A stretch of 18,341 bases of DNA from Caldilineaceae bacterium (GTDB lineage: Bacteria; Chloroflexota; Anaerolineae; Caldilineales; Caldilineaceae), in assembly GCA_028819675.1 (NCBI GenBank), contig JAPPKT010000055.1, positions 1-18,341 on the forward strand, read 5' to 3'. Position numbers and translations under genes: made by a program. Numbering within the stretch: the first letter of the stretch is position 1; each line of letters starts with the position of its first letter. Of this stretch, positions 8,611 to 15,156 are shown piece by piece. The notes under the pieces were generated by a model that saw only the letters and a list, made by a program, of their open reading frames with translations, did no database searches and was not told where the DNA came from.

Positions 8611-8671
8611 AAATGTTTACTGCAACCGGAAACAACTTTTCGTGTGCATTGGGATTGCTGAAATCCGGGAC

Positions 8672-9316
8672 TTACGGATAGGCCGCTTGCTCGGGCAAAC
8701 GATTCAAAACTGGTGTCGCCAGGAACATCACGGCGCAGTTGTACAGGGTGGCCGGGACAACCAGATTGATTACTAACGGACCGGGCGGGAACCTGTAGCC
8801 GACGCCGACCAGAATGGCCAGGTAGATCAGCGAGAAGACGAGAGTGCCAGACAAGGCCGCGATGAAGGGTACGAAGGAGTTGCGCCGGAAAATGGCGTTA
8901 TGGCCGATTCCAGTCAGAAACGAGGTTGCCATCAAGGCCAAACTAGAGGCGCCGATTGCCCCTCCGCTGAGGACATCCATCCAGAGCCCGCCGACAAAAC
9001 CCCAGAAAACTGCGCCGCGCCCGCCGGCAATTAGCGATCTGGCAATCACAAGTAGCAGGATAAGATCCGGGTAGACTCCCCGTACGGCCAACTTCGGGAC
9101 GACCACGACCTGAACGACGGCTGCTGCGCCAAGAATGGGAACGATCAACCAGGAAGTACCCAGGTTAGGAGAGGAGAATGAAGAAGTGAATGCCCTCCTT
9201 GCGCGGACCTGCCGAACACCGTTCTGCTGTGCTCCGAGAGACCCGAAGATTGAGCCCCTGTTCCTCCCTTTTGCGGAGATGCCTCTTGGTCCCGGACGAT
9301 GCCAATCACTCGTCAC
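8672..9316 (-). CDS. mreD: Rod shape-determining protein MreD
   Basis: MreD is a small polytopic inner-membrane protein of the elongasome. This one has 214 residues. After a polar, Arg/Ser-rich segment of ~50 residues come about five hydrophobic stretches starting at SWLIVPILGAAAVVQVVVVP (~55-74), with the family-like patterns YPDLILLLVIARSL, GFVGGLWMDVLSGGAIG and a closing VMFLATPVLNRL. The start is a GTG at 9316 overlapping the mreC stop by 11 bases. The start is well supported: AGGAG lies 6 bases upstream, inside the mreC coding end, so the N-terminal extension is likely translated and mreC-mreD translation coupled. Sequence conservation of MreD is low in general, so identity leans on topology and on the mreB-mreC-mreD-mrdA order. 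Confidence 0.9.
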   Translation of the reverse strand: MTSDWHRPGPRGISAKGRNRGSIFGSLGAQQNGVRQVRARRAFTSSFSSPNLGTSWLIVPILGAAAVVQVVVVPKLAVRGVYPDLILLLVIARSLIAGGRGAVFWGFVGGLWMDVLSGGAIGASSLALMATSFLTGIGHNAIFRRNSFVPFIAALSGTLVFSLIYLAILVGVGYRFPPGPLVINLVVPATLYNCAVMFLATPVLNRLPEQAAYP

Positions 9317-10208
9317 TCGTCACTCCTGGCGAATCAGGCAAAGAATCCAGCAGCGGTACAAACTCAGAGGGGTCGAAGTTGGTGACGACCATTACCTCCT
9401 CGAGCTGGCCGAAATTCACGGTCGGCCTTACTACAGCCTCCTGGAAAACATTTACGTCTCGCTGCCGCACCTCGACTACCTGTCCAATATGGATACCCTT
9501 GGGGAAATTGCCGCCCATGCCGGAGGTAAGGACTACTTCCCCTACCCCGATTTCCGTGCCCTGCGGGAGGAAACCGATCACCGGATGGGAGCCGGGGGTT
9601 CCACTGATGACGCCGGTCAATCTGCTCGACTGCAGAATGGCGTTGACTGTGCTGGATGAATCGGTGAGGAGCAGCACCTTAGAGGTTGTTGTCGTGACTT
9701 CGCTGATGCGGCCCACGAGGCCCTGCTCATTCACCACCGGCATTCCCACTCTGATGCCGTGTCGGGTCCCGAGATCGATCATTGCCACATTCAGAAAATT
9801 GGTGGCGTTCTGTCCTATCTTGCGGGCGATGATCTGGCCGCCTTGCAGTTCGAAGCTGGGTCTGGTTTCGGCAAATTCCAAGAGTTCACGTAATCGTTGA
9901 TTTTCGCGCTCCACTTCCTGCAATCGCAGGTTTTCGACGCTAAGGCTTTCGACAATACGTTCTAATTCGGTTAACCGCCGTTGGAGAGAGCGATAGTTTC
10001 GCAGGTTTGTAAGGGACGTGGTAAGGCGGTTGGTCAAGGTCGACAGACCTGACTGGCCCGGTGAGGTTACCATGGTGACCAGTCCTTCCACCGTCCCCAA
10101 GCGGCCGGTTTGCTGCAAAGCCAGGAGCAGTACGGCGGTGAGAGTGAGGATTACTAATTTGAGCCCAAAGTTGACACTGCCCCAGCCGCGTTGATCACTG
10201 TTACGCAT
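9306..10208 (-). CDS. mreC: Rod shape-determining protein MreC
   Basis: MreC is a bitopic protein that links the MreB filament to PBP2 and activates it from the periplasmic or outer side. The 300 residues match the family: a short basic N-terminus, one membrane helix at ~16-33 (LKLVILTLTAVLLLALQQ), a coiled coil at ~65-112 (SLQRRLTELERIVESLSVENLRL is part of it, split here only as a description of heptads), then the paired beta-barrel domain with typical patterns NVAMIDLGTRHGIRVGMPV, GLVGRISEV, LLLTDSSSTVNAILQ and GEVVLTSGMGGNFPKGI. The ATG at 10208 lies 59 bases after the mreB stop. The 3' end contains a tandem heptamer repeat that also forms the mreD start site. Confidence 0.95.
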   Translation of the reverse strand: MRNSDQRGWGSVNFGLKLVILTLTAVLLLALQQTGRLGTVEGLVTMVTSPGQSGLSTLTNRLTTSLTNLRNYRSLQRRLTELERIVESLSVENLRLQEVERENQRLRELLEFAETRPSFELQGGQIIARKIGQNATNFLNVAMIDLGTRHGIRVGMPVVNEQGLVGRISEVTTTTSKVLLLTDSSSTVNAILQSSRLTGVISGTPGSHPVIGFLPQGTEIGVGEVVLTSGMGGNFPKGIHIGQVVEVRQRDVNVFQEAVVRPTVNFGQLEEVMVVTNFDPSEFVPLLDSLPDSPGVTSDE

Positions 10209-10267
10209 AGGCTTTTCAATGCTAATTCAAATAGGGGCAAACTAGACTTGCCTACACGAGCCGGGAA

Positions 10268-11338
10268 CTACCTAATCGTACTCTTACGCTGCATCGTTGT
10301 CAGCGTTTCGGCGTAGTGCTCCGGTTTTTCCAGGATCATGCCCGTACCCAGCACGACCGAGGAGAGCGGGTTGTCGGCAACATAGACGTGCATGCGGTTT
10401 TCGTCCTGAATGCGTTGGGCCAACCCCTGCAAAAGAGCGCCGCCGCCTGCCAGTACGATTCCATGCTCCATCAGGTCTGCAACGAGCTCCGGGGGGGTAT
10501 CATCCAATGTATCCTTGACCGCGTCGACGATGACCTCTACGGAGCCGGTCAGAGCCTCTCTGATTTCAACGGAACTGATCTCGATCGCTTCGGGCAGACC
10601 GGTAATCAGATTGCGGCCTCGTATGATCATGGTACGCTCATGTTCAAGCGGATATGCAGAGCCAATTTCAATCTTGACTCGCTCGGCCATGCGTTCGCCA
10701 ATCAAGAGATTGTACTTCTGACGGCTGTAGTTGATGATGTCTTCGTTCATCTCGTCGCCGGCAACCCGGATAGAGCGTGAGACGACGATCCCGCCCATTG
10801 AGATAACCGCTACTTCGGTCGTTCCACCACCGATGTCTACAATCATTGAGCCCACGGATTCGGTAACAGGCAGCCCGGCACCAATGGCGGCCGCCATTGG
10901 CTCTTCGACCAAGCCGGCTTCCCTCGCGCCGGCACTGACGGTTGCGTCTCGAACAGCACGTTTCTCCACTTCGGTCACGCCGGAAGGGATGCCGATAACA
11001 ACGCGTGGGCGGGCGGTACCGAAGGCCCGGTTGCCGTGAACCTTGCCGATGAAGGCATGGATCATTTCTTCCGTCATCTTGAAATCGGAGATGACGCCGT
11101 CCTGCAATGGGCGTACGGCAACGATGTGTGAAGGCGTGCGGCCGACCATCTCCTTGGCCTCCTGCCCGATTGCTTTGACCGAATTGCGGCGTTTCGACGA
11201 TTTGTCGATAGCAACCACCGACGGTTCGTCAATGATGACCCCTCGGCCTTTCACGTGAACCAAGGTATTTGCCGTTCCCAGGTCTATGCCGATATCGAGT
11301 GAAAAAAGCCCTAACAGCCAGTCTAGCGGGTTTGCCAC
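10268..11338 (-). CDS. mreB: Rod shape-determining protein MreB (bacterial actin)
   Basis: MreB is the actin-like ATPase whose membrane-bound filaments orient side-wall synthesis. The 356-residue protein has the standard motifs: phosphate-1 loop DIGIDLGTANTLV at ~15-27, IGIPSGVTEVEKRAV, the phosphate-2 region VDIGGGTTEVAVIS, and the adenosine motif GIVLAGGGALLQGL near the C-terminus. The N-terminal PLDWLLGLFSLDIG is hydrophobic and could help membrane contact, as known for several MreB proteins. The chosen start is a GTG at 11338 (MANPLDW); GGAG lies 11 bases upstream, a loose spacing. It is the first gene of the shape operon and is preceded by an ~84-base leader from a candidate extended -10 promoter, with GC-rich hairpins in that leader. 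Confidence 0.97.
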   Translation of the reverse strand: MANPLDWLLGLFSLDIGIDLGTANTLVHVKGRGVIIDEPSVVAIDKSSKRRNSVKAIGQEAKEMVGRTPSHIVAVRPLQDGVISDFKMTEEMIHAFIGKVHGNRAFGTARPRVVIGIPSGVTEVEKRAVRDATVSAGAREAGLVEEPMAAAIGAGLPVTESVGSMIVDIGGGTTEVAVISMGGIVVSRSIRVAGDEMNEDIINYSRQKYNLLIGERMAERVKIEIGSAYPLEHERTMIIRGRNLITGLPEAIEISSVEIREALTGSVEVIVDAVKDTLDDTPPELVADLMEHGIVLAGGGALLQGLAQRIQDENRMHVYVADNPLSSVVLGTGMILEKPEHYAETLTTMQRKSTIR

Positions 11339-11377
11339 TCCGTGGAAATCTCCATTTCTTGCAGGGACAGATCAGCG

Positions 11378-11408
11378 GCGGGCGGCCGGGCAGCCCGCTG
11401 CCTTTTTT
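11378..11408. promoter_or_regulatory. Alternative hairpins with a T6/A6 run in the mreB leader
   Basis: Two mutually exclusive pairings are visible. GGCAG (11389-11393) pairs with CTGCC (11398-11402) over the loop CCCG, directly followed by six Ts on the + strand: the shape of a small intrinsic terminator for + strand transcripts. GCGGGC (11378-11383) can instead pair with GCCCGC (11393-11398). In the mreB mRNA the same bases give an A6 run followed by competing GC-rich stems within the leader. It may insulate tilS from antisense reads, or affect mreB leader folding; neither is shown. Confidence 0.4.
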
Positions 11409-11428
11409 GCAGTACCTTTAACGATACA

Positions 11429-11456
11429 AGTATACCATAGGCAAAATTGACACAAA
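11429..11456 (-). promoter_or_regulatory. Candidate extended -10 promoter for mreB operon
   Basis: On the - strand TATACT (bases 11434-11429) matches the -10 consensus at five of six positions and is preceded by TGG, giving the extended form TGnTATACT. A poor -35 (TTTGTG, 11456-11451) sits 16 bases upstream, as often seen with extended -10 promoters. A transcript would start near 11422 and have a leader of about 84 bases before the mreB GTG. Confidence 0.5.
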
Positions 11457-11498
11457 ATACAAGTGACATAACCGTAGCATCATATTCATCGATCCTTT

Positions 11499-11528
11499 TT
11501 GCGAAAGTCCGCCGCTCTCCGCTATGCT
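11499..11528 (+). promoter_or_regulatory. Candidate sigma-70 promoter for tilS
   Basis: TTGCGA (11499-11504, four of six matches to the -35) and TATGCT (11523-11528, four of six matches to the -10) are separated by 18 bases. Transcription would start near 11535, about 75 bases before the tilS ATG. The placement in the divergent region fits, but the match is only moderate. Confidence 0.4.
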
Positions 11529-11599
11529 ATTGTGGTGAACCAGGGAGTAGCCAAGGGCATGATTCCGCAATCTTCACGGGGATAGTTGCAGAGGAAAGA

Positions 11600-11641
11600 A
11601 TGCTGGGGCATGGCGAAGAAGGGAGTCGATCGCCTGGTTGA
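11600..11641 (+). CDS. Possible 13-codon leader ORF overlapping the tilS start
   Basis: ATG at 11600 has the best ribosome binding site in this region: GAGG at 11591-11594, five bases upstream. It encodes MLGHGEEGSRSPG and stops at TGA 11639-11641. It lies in a different frame from tilS and spans the tilS ATG at 11610. It may be a translated leader that couples or competes with tilS initiation, or its ribosome binding site may simply load ribosomes for the ATG 10 bases further on. No known leader peptide is recognised. Confidence 0.3.
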   Translation: MLGHGEEGSRSPG

Positions 11642-13340
11642 AACTCATAGGTATTCGGGGTCTCAGGATGCTGGAGAGCGTTTCGAGGTCGACCAGACCC
11701 AGCCTGATCAAGCCTCACTGTCGGAAAACGACCGGAGACTGCTTGAATTGGTTGGACAGACGCGGGCCAGGGAAGGTCTTTTCCCGTCTCCGACTCAAGA
11801 GGATGGCAGAGCCGCAAAGGTAGTCGTCGCTGTCAGCGGGGGCGCGGATAGTATGGCCTTACTGCACCTGCTCACGCGCGTGCGCACTGATTGGAACCTT
11901 GATCTGGTCGTCGCCCATCTCGACCACAGTATCCGACCCGAGTCTGCCGATGACGCGGCGCATGTCATCAGAACGGCCAGACGCTGGAACTTACCTTGCG
12001 AGACGACCAGGTTGTCGTCGGGAGCGCTGAACCAGAAGGGCAATATGGAGGCGACAGCGCGCAGATTGCGCTATCAGTTTCTGGCCCAAGTGGCTGTCGA
12101 CCACCAAGTCGAAGGCTGCTCTGTGGATGTGACTGTGGCGCATACGGCCAACGATCAGGCTGAAACCGTGCTGATGAATCTGATTCGAGGCAGCGGCGTG
12201 CACGGGTTGGCTGGGATGCCGGCGGTGAGGCCGTTGATTCTTCGAGACCAGCCGGTGCCCGGCATTCGAGTGGTCCGACCAATGCTGAATATCTCCCGGT
12301 CAGAGATCTTGCAATACCTCAGGGAAAACGACATCCCGTGGCGTGAAGACGCGTCCAATCAGGACCGGACATTCTTGCGCAATCGGGTTCGACACGAGGT
12401 ACTGCCGTTACTTGAAGAGCTCAATCCAAGGATTATCGCTGCTCTGTGCAGAACGGCCTCGGTTATGAGGGGTGAAGCGCAGCGGGTGGGGCACAACACA
12501 CAGAAGGCACTGGACGCAACTAGACGGAGAAGCGATATTGAGGAAGCGTCAGCCTCGCTTCCCTCTTCGCCGCCGAAGTCTGGAGAAGCTTCCACTAATG
12601 TAACCAACCGGCAGGTCTTCGACCTGCATACTTTCCGGGGTCTGGGTCCGGCCGACCAACGAGAGGCGTTACGAGCTTCTGCTCGAGAGTTGGGGCGCCC
12701 CCTAACCGACCTCGGCTTTGAAACTGTCGAGCGCCTTCGTCGTACTCTCTGTGATGAAAGCAACTCCGGCGGCCCGTACAGTTGGTTCGCAGACGTAATG
12801 ATGACCCGAATGCAAGACGCATTCAGTCTGCACCATCGAGACGTTACACCTTTCGTACCGGAGCATCCTTATCTGGATAGCAACTGGCGGGCGAGCAATA
12901 TTGCCAGAGAGTTGATTGAGACTGAAGAGATTGTTGTAAACCGCTGGACCCTGCGCTGCAAAGAGATGAACTGTCGGGACCTGCGTTACGAGTGGGCGGA
13001 GAAATCGACCTATGCCCCAGGACAGCTACCGGCGCAGAGCGAGGGGAGACTCTCCAGATGGGAGGCATATATCGACGCTGACGCTGTTCAGCAGCTCAGC
13101 CTCAGTACCCCCCGTGCGGGCCAGCGGTTTGAGCCCTTGGGGCTGGGCGGCCATGGCAAACCTCTGGCCGACTACTTCACTGATCGCAAGGTCCCGCGCT
13201 ATCTTCGCTCGGGGTGGCCCGTTGTTTTGGACGGGGAGCGAGTCGTTTGGGTGGGAGGACATCAGATCGCTCACAACGTTCGAATCACGCCCGGCAGCAG
13301 CAGAGCCTTTCATCTGTTCTGGGAGCCCACCGGTAAATGA
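11610..13340 (+). CDS. tilS: tRNA(Ile)-lysidine synthetase TilS
   Basis: TilS attaches lysine to C34 of the CAU-anticodon tRNA-Ile using ATP, which lets it read AUA codons. The 576-residue protein carries the N-type ATP PP-loop SGGADS at residues 76-81 (VVVAVSGGADSMALLHLL), then AHLDHSIRPES, the signature NMEATARRLRY, AHTANDQAETVLMNLIRG (family form usually AHHxDDQ, so one Asp is Asn here), and ISRSEILQYL with REDASNQDRTFLRNRVRHEVLP. The C-terminal substrate-binding domain is clear at the end (RAGQRFEPLGLGGHGKPLADYF, then RKVPRYLRSGWPVV and WVGGHQIAHNVRIT). About 50 polar residues precede the usual family start. The ATG at 11610 is used; a TTG at 11586 is in frame. Neither has its own good ribosome binding site. 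A low-complexity linker (SLPSSPPKSGEAST) separates the domains. Confidence 0.93.
   Translation: MAKKGVDRLVETHRYSGSQDAGERFEVDQTQPDQASLSENDRRLLELVGQTRAREGLFPSPTQEDGRAAKVVVAVSGGADSMALLHLLTRVRTDWNLDLVVAHLDHSIRPESADDAAHVIRTARRWNLPCETTRLSSGALNQKGNMEATARRLRYQFLAQVAVDHQVEGCSVDVTVAHTANDQAETVLMNLIRGSGVHGLAGMPAVRPLILRDQPVPGIRVVRPMLNISRSEILQYLRENDIPWREDASNQDRTFLRNRVRHEVLPLLEELNPRIIAALCRTASVMRGEAQRVGHNTQKALDATRRRSDIEEASASLPSSPPKSGEASTNVTNRQVFDLHTFRGLGPADQREALRASARELGRPLTDLGFETVERLRRTLCDESNSGGPYSWFADVMMTRMQDAFSLHHRDVTPFVPEHPYLDSNWRASNIARELIETEEIVVNRWTLRCKEMNCRDLRYEWAEKSTYAPGQLPAQSEGRLSRWEAYIDADAVQQLSLSTPRAGQRFEPLGLGGHGKPLADYFTDRKVPRYLRSGWPVVLDGERVVWVGGHQIAHNVRITPGSSRAFHLFWEPTGK
12542..12562. repeat. 7-bp inverted repeat inside the tilS linker
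   Basis: GGAAGCG (12542-12548) and CGCTTCC (12556-12562) form a perfect stem over a 7-base loop. It lies where TilS encodes a Ser/Pro-rich linker, so the protein constrains the sequence little there. Confidence 0.5.
12611..12627. repeat. 7-bp inverted repeat with 3-base loop inside tilS
   Basis: GCAGGTC (12611-12617), TTC, then GACCTGC (12621-12627) is a perfect short hairpin. It is 49 bases after another perfect inverted repeat, at the border of the same interdomain linker. Confidence 0.55.
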
Positions 13341-13387
13341 GCGTGCGTCCGGTAGTACTCTGGGTAGGTCGCCAAGAGGAGACTACG

Positions 13388-13585
13388 ATGCGCTTCACCC
13401 GGCGCGATCCCGAGCTTGCCACGGGCGTTTTGACGGATGCGAAAGGCACGGTATCGTTTTCTTTCGACCGAAAGTCCCGCCGTCTGAGCCTGCCCGACCG
13501 CGAAATTTATCTTGATGAGTATGGTTGGGAAGTGGACGAGAAGGGACGGATCGTCTTTCAGTCCCGTCGGTCCGACCAAGCGTAG
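13388..13585 (+). CDS. Hypothetical 65-residue protein
   Basis: I do not recognise this protein. It is small, charged and soluble-looking: basic at the start (MRFTRRDPEL), then strand-like alternation (GTVSFSFDRKSRRLSL), an acidic middle (DREIYLDEYGWEVDEKG) and a polar end. There is no signal peptide and no cysteine. The ATG at 13388 is chosen because GAGGAG stands 6 bases upstream, an excellent site; an in-frame ATG at 13337 overlaps the tilS stop but has no such site. It follows tilS by 47 bases and precedes the Nudix gene by 33, so the three are probably co-transcribed. The strong ribosome binding site and tight packing argue that it is real. Confidence 0.65.
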   Translation: MRFTRRDPELATGVLTDAKGTVSFSFDRKSRRLSLPDREIYLDEYGWEVDEKGRIVFQSRRSDQA

Positions 13586-13618
13586 CGCCGTCTGCACGCC
13601 ACGGGGAACTGGGCAGTT

Positions 13619-14293
13619 GTGAACGATTCTTTAGAGGGTTTCTTTGACTGTCTGCAGAGGAAACTGGCCGCGCCACTCCCGGGACGCCCGGCCCAGGCAC
13701 TGATGGCGCCGCTGCCGCGACCTGGCTGGCACCCCGATGACAGACCAGATGAGCCGGCTCGCCAGAGCGGCGTTCTAGTCCTGCTCTATAGCATTCGGGG
13801 CCGGTTGCATGTGCCCCTGATTCTGCGACCCACCTATGATGGGACGCACAGCGGCCAAGTGGCATTTCCCGGTGGAGGCAGCGAGGAAAGGGACGGGGAT
13901 CTTACCGAGACGGCGTTGCGAGAGACGCACGAGGAATTGGGAATCGCGCCCCAGAATGTAGAGGTTCTCGGCAGGCTCACCGATCTTTACATTCGACCCA
14001 GTAATTATGAAGTCTATCCTACCGTAGGACGACTGAACGCCAAGCCAGTTTTTCGACCCGATCCCAGCGAAGTCGCTCAGTTGCTTGAAGTGCCCCTGGC
14101 AACCCTTCTGGACCCAGCACACCGGCGGAGGGAGGCCTGGCGGCTTGCCGATCGTTCTGCGCTGGTGCCCTTTTTCGCCATTCAGGATCAGACCATCTGG
14201 GGGGCAACAGCGATGATTCTCAGCGAATTGCTTGCTGTCGTAGGCAAGTGCCAGCCGGATGGCGGCGTATTTGGTAGCCCCTGCAGCGAATGA
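13619..14293 (+). CDS. Nudix hydrolase, CoA pyrophosphatase-like (NudL/NUDT7 type)
   Basis: A 224-residue Nudix protein. The upstream family motif LRPTYDGTHSGQVAFPGGG at ~69-87 and the Nudix helix TALRETHEELGI at ~98-109 (RE-x-x-EE-x-G core, which binds the catalytic divalent metal) match the coenzyme A pyrophosphatase subgroup, which hydrolyses CoA or acyl-CoA to phosphopantetheine compounds and 3',5'-ADP. The spacing between GG and RE is one residue longer than the textbook Nudix box, as in that subgroup. The segment VEVLGRLTDLYIRPSNYEVYPTVG then continues the domain fold. The start is a GTG at 13619 with only a weak site; no better in-frame start is nearby. Substrate is inferred from the motif; another nucleotide substrate is possible. 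Confidence 0.82.
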   Translation: MNDSLEGFFDCLQRKLAAPLPGRPAQALMAPLPRPGWHPDDRPDEPARQSGVLVLLYSIRGRLHVPLILRPTYDGTHSGQVAFPGGGSEERDGDLTETALRETHEELGIAPQNVEVLGRLTDLYIRPSNYEVYPTVGRLNAKPVFRPDPSEVAQLLEVPLATLLDPAHRRREAWRLADRSALVPFFAIQDQTIWGATAMILSELLAVVGKCQPDGGVFGSPCSE

Positions 14294-14402
14294 TACGATC
14301 CTCACCTATTCCGGCCGGATCGGTCCGTATTCGGAGTTAACACTTGATACCCCGCAAATGTTTTCGTCCATTTCTTAGACCACATTACAGGAGAATTGGC
14401 AC

Positions 14403-15020
14403 ATGGCAGAACGCTCACCAGTAGTCGCGATGGTGAATGAGGAGAGTGCCGATGCGGACGTGCAGGGTCAGCTATGTCAGGACATTGAGCGCGTATTAAT
14501 ATCTGCGGAGGAGATCCAGGACCGTATTCGCGAATTAGGCCGGCAGATCGACGAGCGGTATTCGGGCAAGGACCTACTGTTAATTGCCGTTCTCAAGGGC
14601 AGTATCGTCTTTATTGCCGACCTAATGCGAGCCATCTCGATTCCGCACGAAGTGGACTTTCTGGCTACAAGCAGTTACGGCGCCTCCTCTACAAGCTCCG
14701 GCGTAGTTCGCATTATGAAGGACCTGAATGAACCGATAGAAGGCCGCCACGCCCTGGTGGTCGAGGACATCATTGACAGTGGACATACGCTCGCCTACCT
14801 TACCCGGCTCTTCAGCGCTCGAAATCCTGCCAGCCTTGAGATTGTAACTCTGCTGGACAAACCCTCCAGGCGGGAGGTAGACATCGAGCTCTTCTGGACC
14901 GGATTCTCCGTCCCAAACGAGTTTGTCATCGGTTACGGGCTGGATTTCAACCAGAAATACCGCAACCTCCCCTACATCGGCGTTCTCAAGCCTGAAGTAT
15001 ACGAGCCCGGTTCGGAGTAA
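14403..15020 (+). CDS. hpt: Hypoxanthine (guanine) phosphoribosyltransferase
   Basis: This purine-salvage enzyme joins PRPP to hypoxanthine or guanine to form IMP or GMP in the cytoplasm. Of 205 residues, ~26 at the N-terminus precede the family start. Motifs in order: [16 protein letters not shown] at 59-74 (loop I), ATSSYG at 88-93 (flexible loop II), the PRPP loop [12 protein letters not shown] at 119-130 with the Glu-Asp pair and catalytic-site Asp, LLDKPSRR at 150-157, and [19 protein letters not shown] at 170-188, which closes on the purine. The ATG at 14403 has AGGAGA about 8 bases upstream. The 109-base gap after the Nudix gene has no convincing promoter. Neighbouring tilS and hpt is a widespread arrangement, often followed by ftsH, which is not present here. 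Confidence 0.95.
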   Translation: MAERSPVVAMVNEESADADVQGQLCQDIERVLISAEEIQDRIRELGRQIDERYSGKDLLLIAVLKGSIVFIADLMRAISIPHEVDFLATSSYGASSTSSGVVRIMKDLNEPIEGRHALVVEDIIDSGHTLAYLTRLFSARNPASLEIVTLLDKPSRREVDIELFWTGFSVPNEFVIGYGLDFNQKYRNLPYIGVLKPEVYEPGSE

Positions 15021-15156
15021 CTGTTCTGAGGAGAGCCAGGTCTGTTGCTGGCACATGGCAACGAAGTCCGCTGAAACAGGCAGCACCGGGAAGAGAATGA
15101 CAGCCGTCCGGCACTTCACCCGCAACTTTGCCCGCGAACTTTGACTGTGTGAACGT

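Noticed and set aside
11447..11452. Exact TTGACA on the + strand upstream of tilS
   Set aside because: No -10-like hexamer lies 15-19 bases downstream; the sequence there reads about AACCGT. The TTGCGA/TATGCT pair further on is better.
11339..11609. Possible riboswitch or T-box in the mreB/tilS divergent region
   Set aside because: The stems seen are short GC hairpins; no conserved core of a known riboswitch or T-box could be identified by eye.
14310..14319. TCCGGCCGGA palindrome upstream of hpt
   Set aside because: A 10-base GC palindrome without flanking promoter elements or a second copy; likely chance in this base composition.
15055..15144. 29-codon open frame between hpt and the LysM-M23 gene
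   Set aside because: No good ribosome binding site at the ATG, no recognisable content, and basic composition expected from the intergenic sequence; not strong enough to call.
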